In this document: in pieces, positions 6,376-7,107 of the stretch | Layout of the letters: each line of letters starts with the position of its first letter | How positions within the stretch are numbered: the first letter of the stretch is position 1 | NCBI GenBank assembly: GCA_003155465.1 | Contig: PMCR01000155.1 | Coordinates: forward strand, 50,989-58,095 | DNA: 7,107 nucleotides | Reading direction: 5' to 3' | Source: Myxococcales bacterium | GTDB taxonomy: Bacteria > Myxococcota > Polyangia > Fen-1088 | The notes under the pieces: model-generated | What the model was told of the DNA's origin: nothing | The model's input: the letters and a program-made list of their open reading frames with translations, nothing else | The model's database searches: none | Translations under genes and position numbers: made by a program

Positions 6376-6394
6376 ATGGGGGTTGGGGGTGAGG
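6376..6394 (+). repeat. CCCTCACCCC-type dispersed repeat, partial copy C
   Basis: GGGGGTTGGGGGTGAGG is nearly the reverse complement of the first half of copy B (CCTCACCCCCAAACCCCC), so B and C form long inverted arms about 90 bp apart. A further short piece, CCCTCACCCCT, lies at 6450-6460. Confidence 0.65.
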
Positions 6395-6467
6395 TTGACT
6401 ATTTTCGTGGTCCCCGCTGCTGCTCCTGACTCGCTCTTCCTGCCCGTATCCCTCACCCCTGGTAGCA

Positions 6468-6483
6468 CTTTTCAGACACGCTC
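6468..6483 (-). repeat. Right terminal inverted repeat of the IS
   Basis: CTTTTCAGACACGCTC is the exact reverse complement of the left end at 5151-5166. TGA follows at once, matching the bases next to the left end. Confidence 0.88.
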
Positions 6484-6484
6484 T

Positions 6485-6503
6485 GAGGGCCGAAGAGGCC
6501 CTC
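6485..6503 (-). terminator. Hairpin downstream of the lipoprotein gene, abutting the IS
   Basis: GAGGGCC (6485-6491) and GGCCCTC (6497-6503) form a perfect 7-bp stem with a 5-nt loop, about 50 bp after the lipoprotein stop codon and on its transcribed side. No U tract follows in the present arrangement, because the insertion sequence starts right after it. A terminator role is inferred from position. Confidence 0.5.
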
Positions 6504-6552
6504 GGAGACGTTGGCGTCGCGAAACGCGCCCACCAACCCTGCTGCGTGGGAG

Positions 6553-7077
6553 CTAGAACTCGTACTTGATCTTACCGGACAGCGTGAGCGTGACATCGAC
6601 TGTCCACTCCTGCTCAGGCAGTTGCCCGGCCATTTGCAGTTCAATGACTGTCTTGTCAGCGGACCACAGGGCCGTGATGTCGATAGGGGCTGGCATACTG
6701 ACGTCGATCACTGAAGGGGACGCGGCTTGGCTCCGGTCGTAGCTCATTATCTCGGTTGTGCCTTCTTGGCTTGCGGGGTTGGCCACGGTCACATGGGCGA
6801 AGTCGATGAAGTCCAGGTTGGACTGGCTGCCACTGGCGGCGATTCTCACTTGGCGGACGCAAACGTCTGAGCCCATGCGCTTGACCGAGGCGGTATTGCA
6901 CGACAACAACGTGTAGGAGCCGGCTACCGATACCTCGCCGACCAGCGCCGCCCCGGTTACGCCCGGCATTCTCAGCCCGCGCTGGGTGACCTGGACCTCG
7001 GGTAGATCGGCCTCGAATGAGCAGGCGCTGGCCAGCGCGGCCAGCAAAGGAATGGTGGAGAAGAGTCGAAATGTCAT
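6553..7077 (-). CDS. Putative lipoprotein of unknown function
   Basis: The 174-residue product starts at ATG 7077, with TGAGG about 9 nt upstream as ribosome binding site. It opens with a short basic N-terminus and a hydrophobic stretch, MTFRLFSTIPLLAALASAC; C19 is a likely lipidation site although ASAC is not an ideal lipobox. The mature part begins SFEADLPEVQVTQRGLRMPG and is rich in short alternating hydrophobic stretches, suggesting a beta-rich fold exposed at the membrane. Two more cysteines (in LLSCNT and DVCVRQV) could pair. It ends at TAG 6555-6553 with VTLTLSGKIKYEF. I do not recognise a named family. It probably follows another gene on the same strand, whose possible stop codon is 10 bp away. 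Confidence 0.8.
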   Translation of the reverse strand: MTFRLFSTIPLLAALASACSFEADLPEVQVTQRGLRMPGVTGAALVGEVSVAGSYTLLSCNTASVKRMGSDVCVRQVRIAASGSQSNLDFIDFAHVTVANPASQEGTTEIMSYDRSQAASPSVIDVSMPAPIDITALWSADKTVIELQMAGQLPEQEWTVDVTLTLSGKIKYEF

Positions 7078-7087
7078 TGCGATTGCC

Positions 7088-7107
7088 TCACCAGATGTAG
7101 ACGATCA
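7088..7107 (-). CDS. Possible last codons of an upstream gene (partial, off the right edge)
   Basis: On the minus strand the edge reads ATC GTC TAC ATC TGG TGA, which would end a protein in IVYIW. The TGA overlaps the TGAGG ribosome binding site of the lipoprotein gene, a common arrangement in operons. Only five codons are visible, so this is a suggestion from spacing alone. Confidence 0.3.

Larger units (their letters stand above)
5824..6467. other. Right part of the IS with no recognisable transposase: short ORF plus repeat- and hairpin-rich tail
   Basis: This stretch should hold the end of the transposase but does not resemble it in any frame. One frame is open to TAG 6078-6080 with an ATG at 5912, encoding about 56 residues (MTFMWQAICAALFPVKLSNI then a basic LERFLAYLARWSNRKRERR segment) that I do not recognise. 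The rest contains several CCCTCACCCC-type repeats and an 11-bp hairpin, annotated separately, and no other convincing gene. It may be foreign DNA captured between IS ends. Confidence 0.6.
5151..6483 (+). mobile_element. IS5-family insertion sequence, 1333 bp, probably non-autonomous derivative
   Basis: Bounded by perfect 16-bp terminal inverted repeats, GAGCGTGTCTGAAAAG (5151-5166) and its complement at 6468-6483, with TGA on both outer sides. It encodes an IS5-type transposase in two overlapping frames joined by a probable -1 shift, matching the organisation of the IS427-like groups. These elements are usually about 0.8-0.95 kb; this one is several hundred bases longer. The transposase is cut short and roughly 640 bp of non-transposase sequence fill the right part. 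The ends look functional, so it could be moved by a transposase from a full-length relative. It is inserted opposite to dacB and cuts that gene. Confidence 0.87.

Noticed and set aside
6151..6460. Repeat cluster considered as a CRISPR array
   Set aside because: Copies differ in length, orientation and spacing, and there are no unique spacers of constant size or cas genes.
6453..6644. Minus-strand frame containing LVGAFRDANVSEGLFGP near the right IS end, considered as surviving dacB sequence
   Set aside because: It is not in the dacB frame across the junction, shows no S13 peptidase motif, and much of it is the hairpin after the lipoprotein gene.

Overview
The window is GC-rich, high-GC-codon bacterial DNA. 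It encodes a Ser/Thr protein kinase fused to a membrane RDD domain, a DUF4139 lipoprotein and a small secreted lipoprotein. This mix fits a delta-proteobacterial or myxobacterial (Myxococcota-like) chromosome. That assignment rests on gene content and composition only, because no rRNA or other phylogenetic marker is present beyond the tail of metK.

Layout, left to right. Positions 1-201 (+) are the C-terminal end of S-adenosylmethionine synthetase (metK). It converges with and overlaps by 20 bp a 487-residue kinase-RDD membrane protein (182-1645, -). Upstream of the kinase on the same strand, 71 bp away, is a 634-residue DUF4139 lipoprotein (1717-3621, -), so the two may be co-transcribed. 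A divergent intergenic region with two perfect palindromes (3722-3733 and 3740-3755) separates it from an EamA/DMT-family ten-helix transporter (about 3740-4654, +). The transporter converges with a broken dacB-like gene (4737-5150, -), of which only the C-terminal 137 codons with the KTG motif remain. The break is exactly at the end of an insertion sequence with perfect 16-bp terminal inverted repeats (5151-6483). Beyond it lies a 174-residue putative lipoprotein gene (6553-7077, -), preceded by what may be the last codons of another gene running off the right edge.

The insertion sequence is IS5-family. Its transposase is split over two frames joined by a probable -1 frameshift at A AAG GGG. 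The visible protein has the first two catalytic aspartates, then stops before the region carrying the catalytic glutamate. About 640 bp of tail follows, holding CCCTCACCCC-type repeats and hairpins, before an intact right end. It is therefore probably a non-autonomous derivative.

The most distinctive pattern is a hairpin repeat family (GTAGGGGCGACC...GGTCGCCCC). Copies sit at the 3' ends of the DUF4139 and EamA genes and supply the TAG stop codon, and the dacB remnant also ends on TAG in the outer arm of the same structure. I do not see a defence system, CRISPR array, biosynthetic cluster or other clearly new multi-gene system here. The points worth a second look are the repeat-borne stop codons, the twin palindromes, and the structured insertion-sequence derivative with its mismatched flanks.
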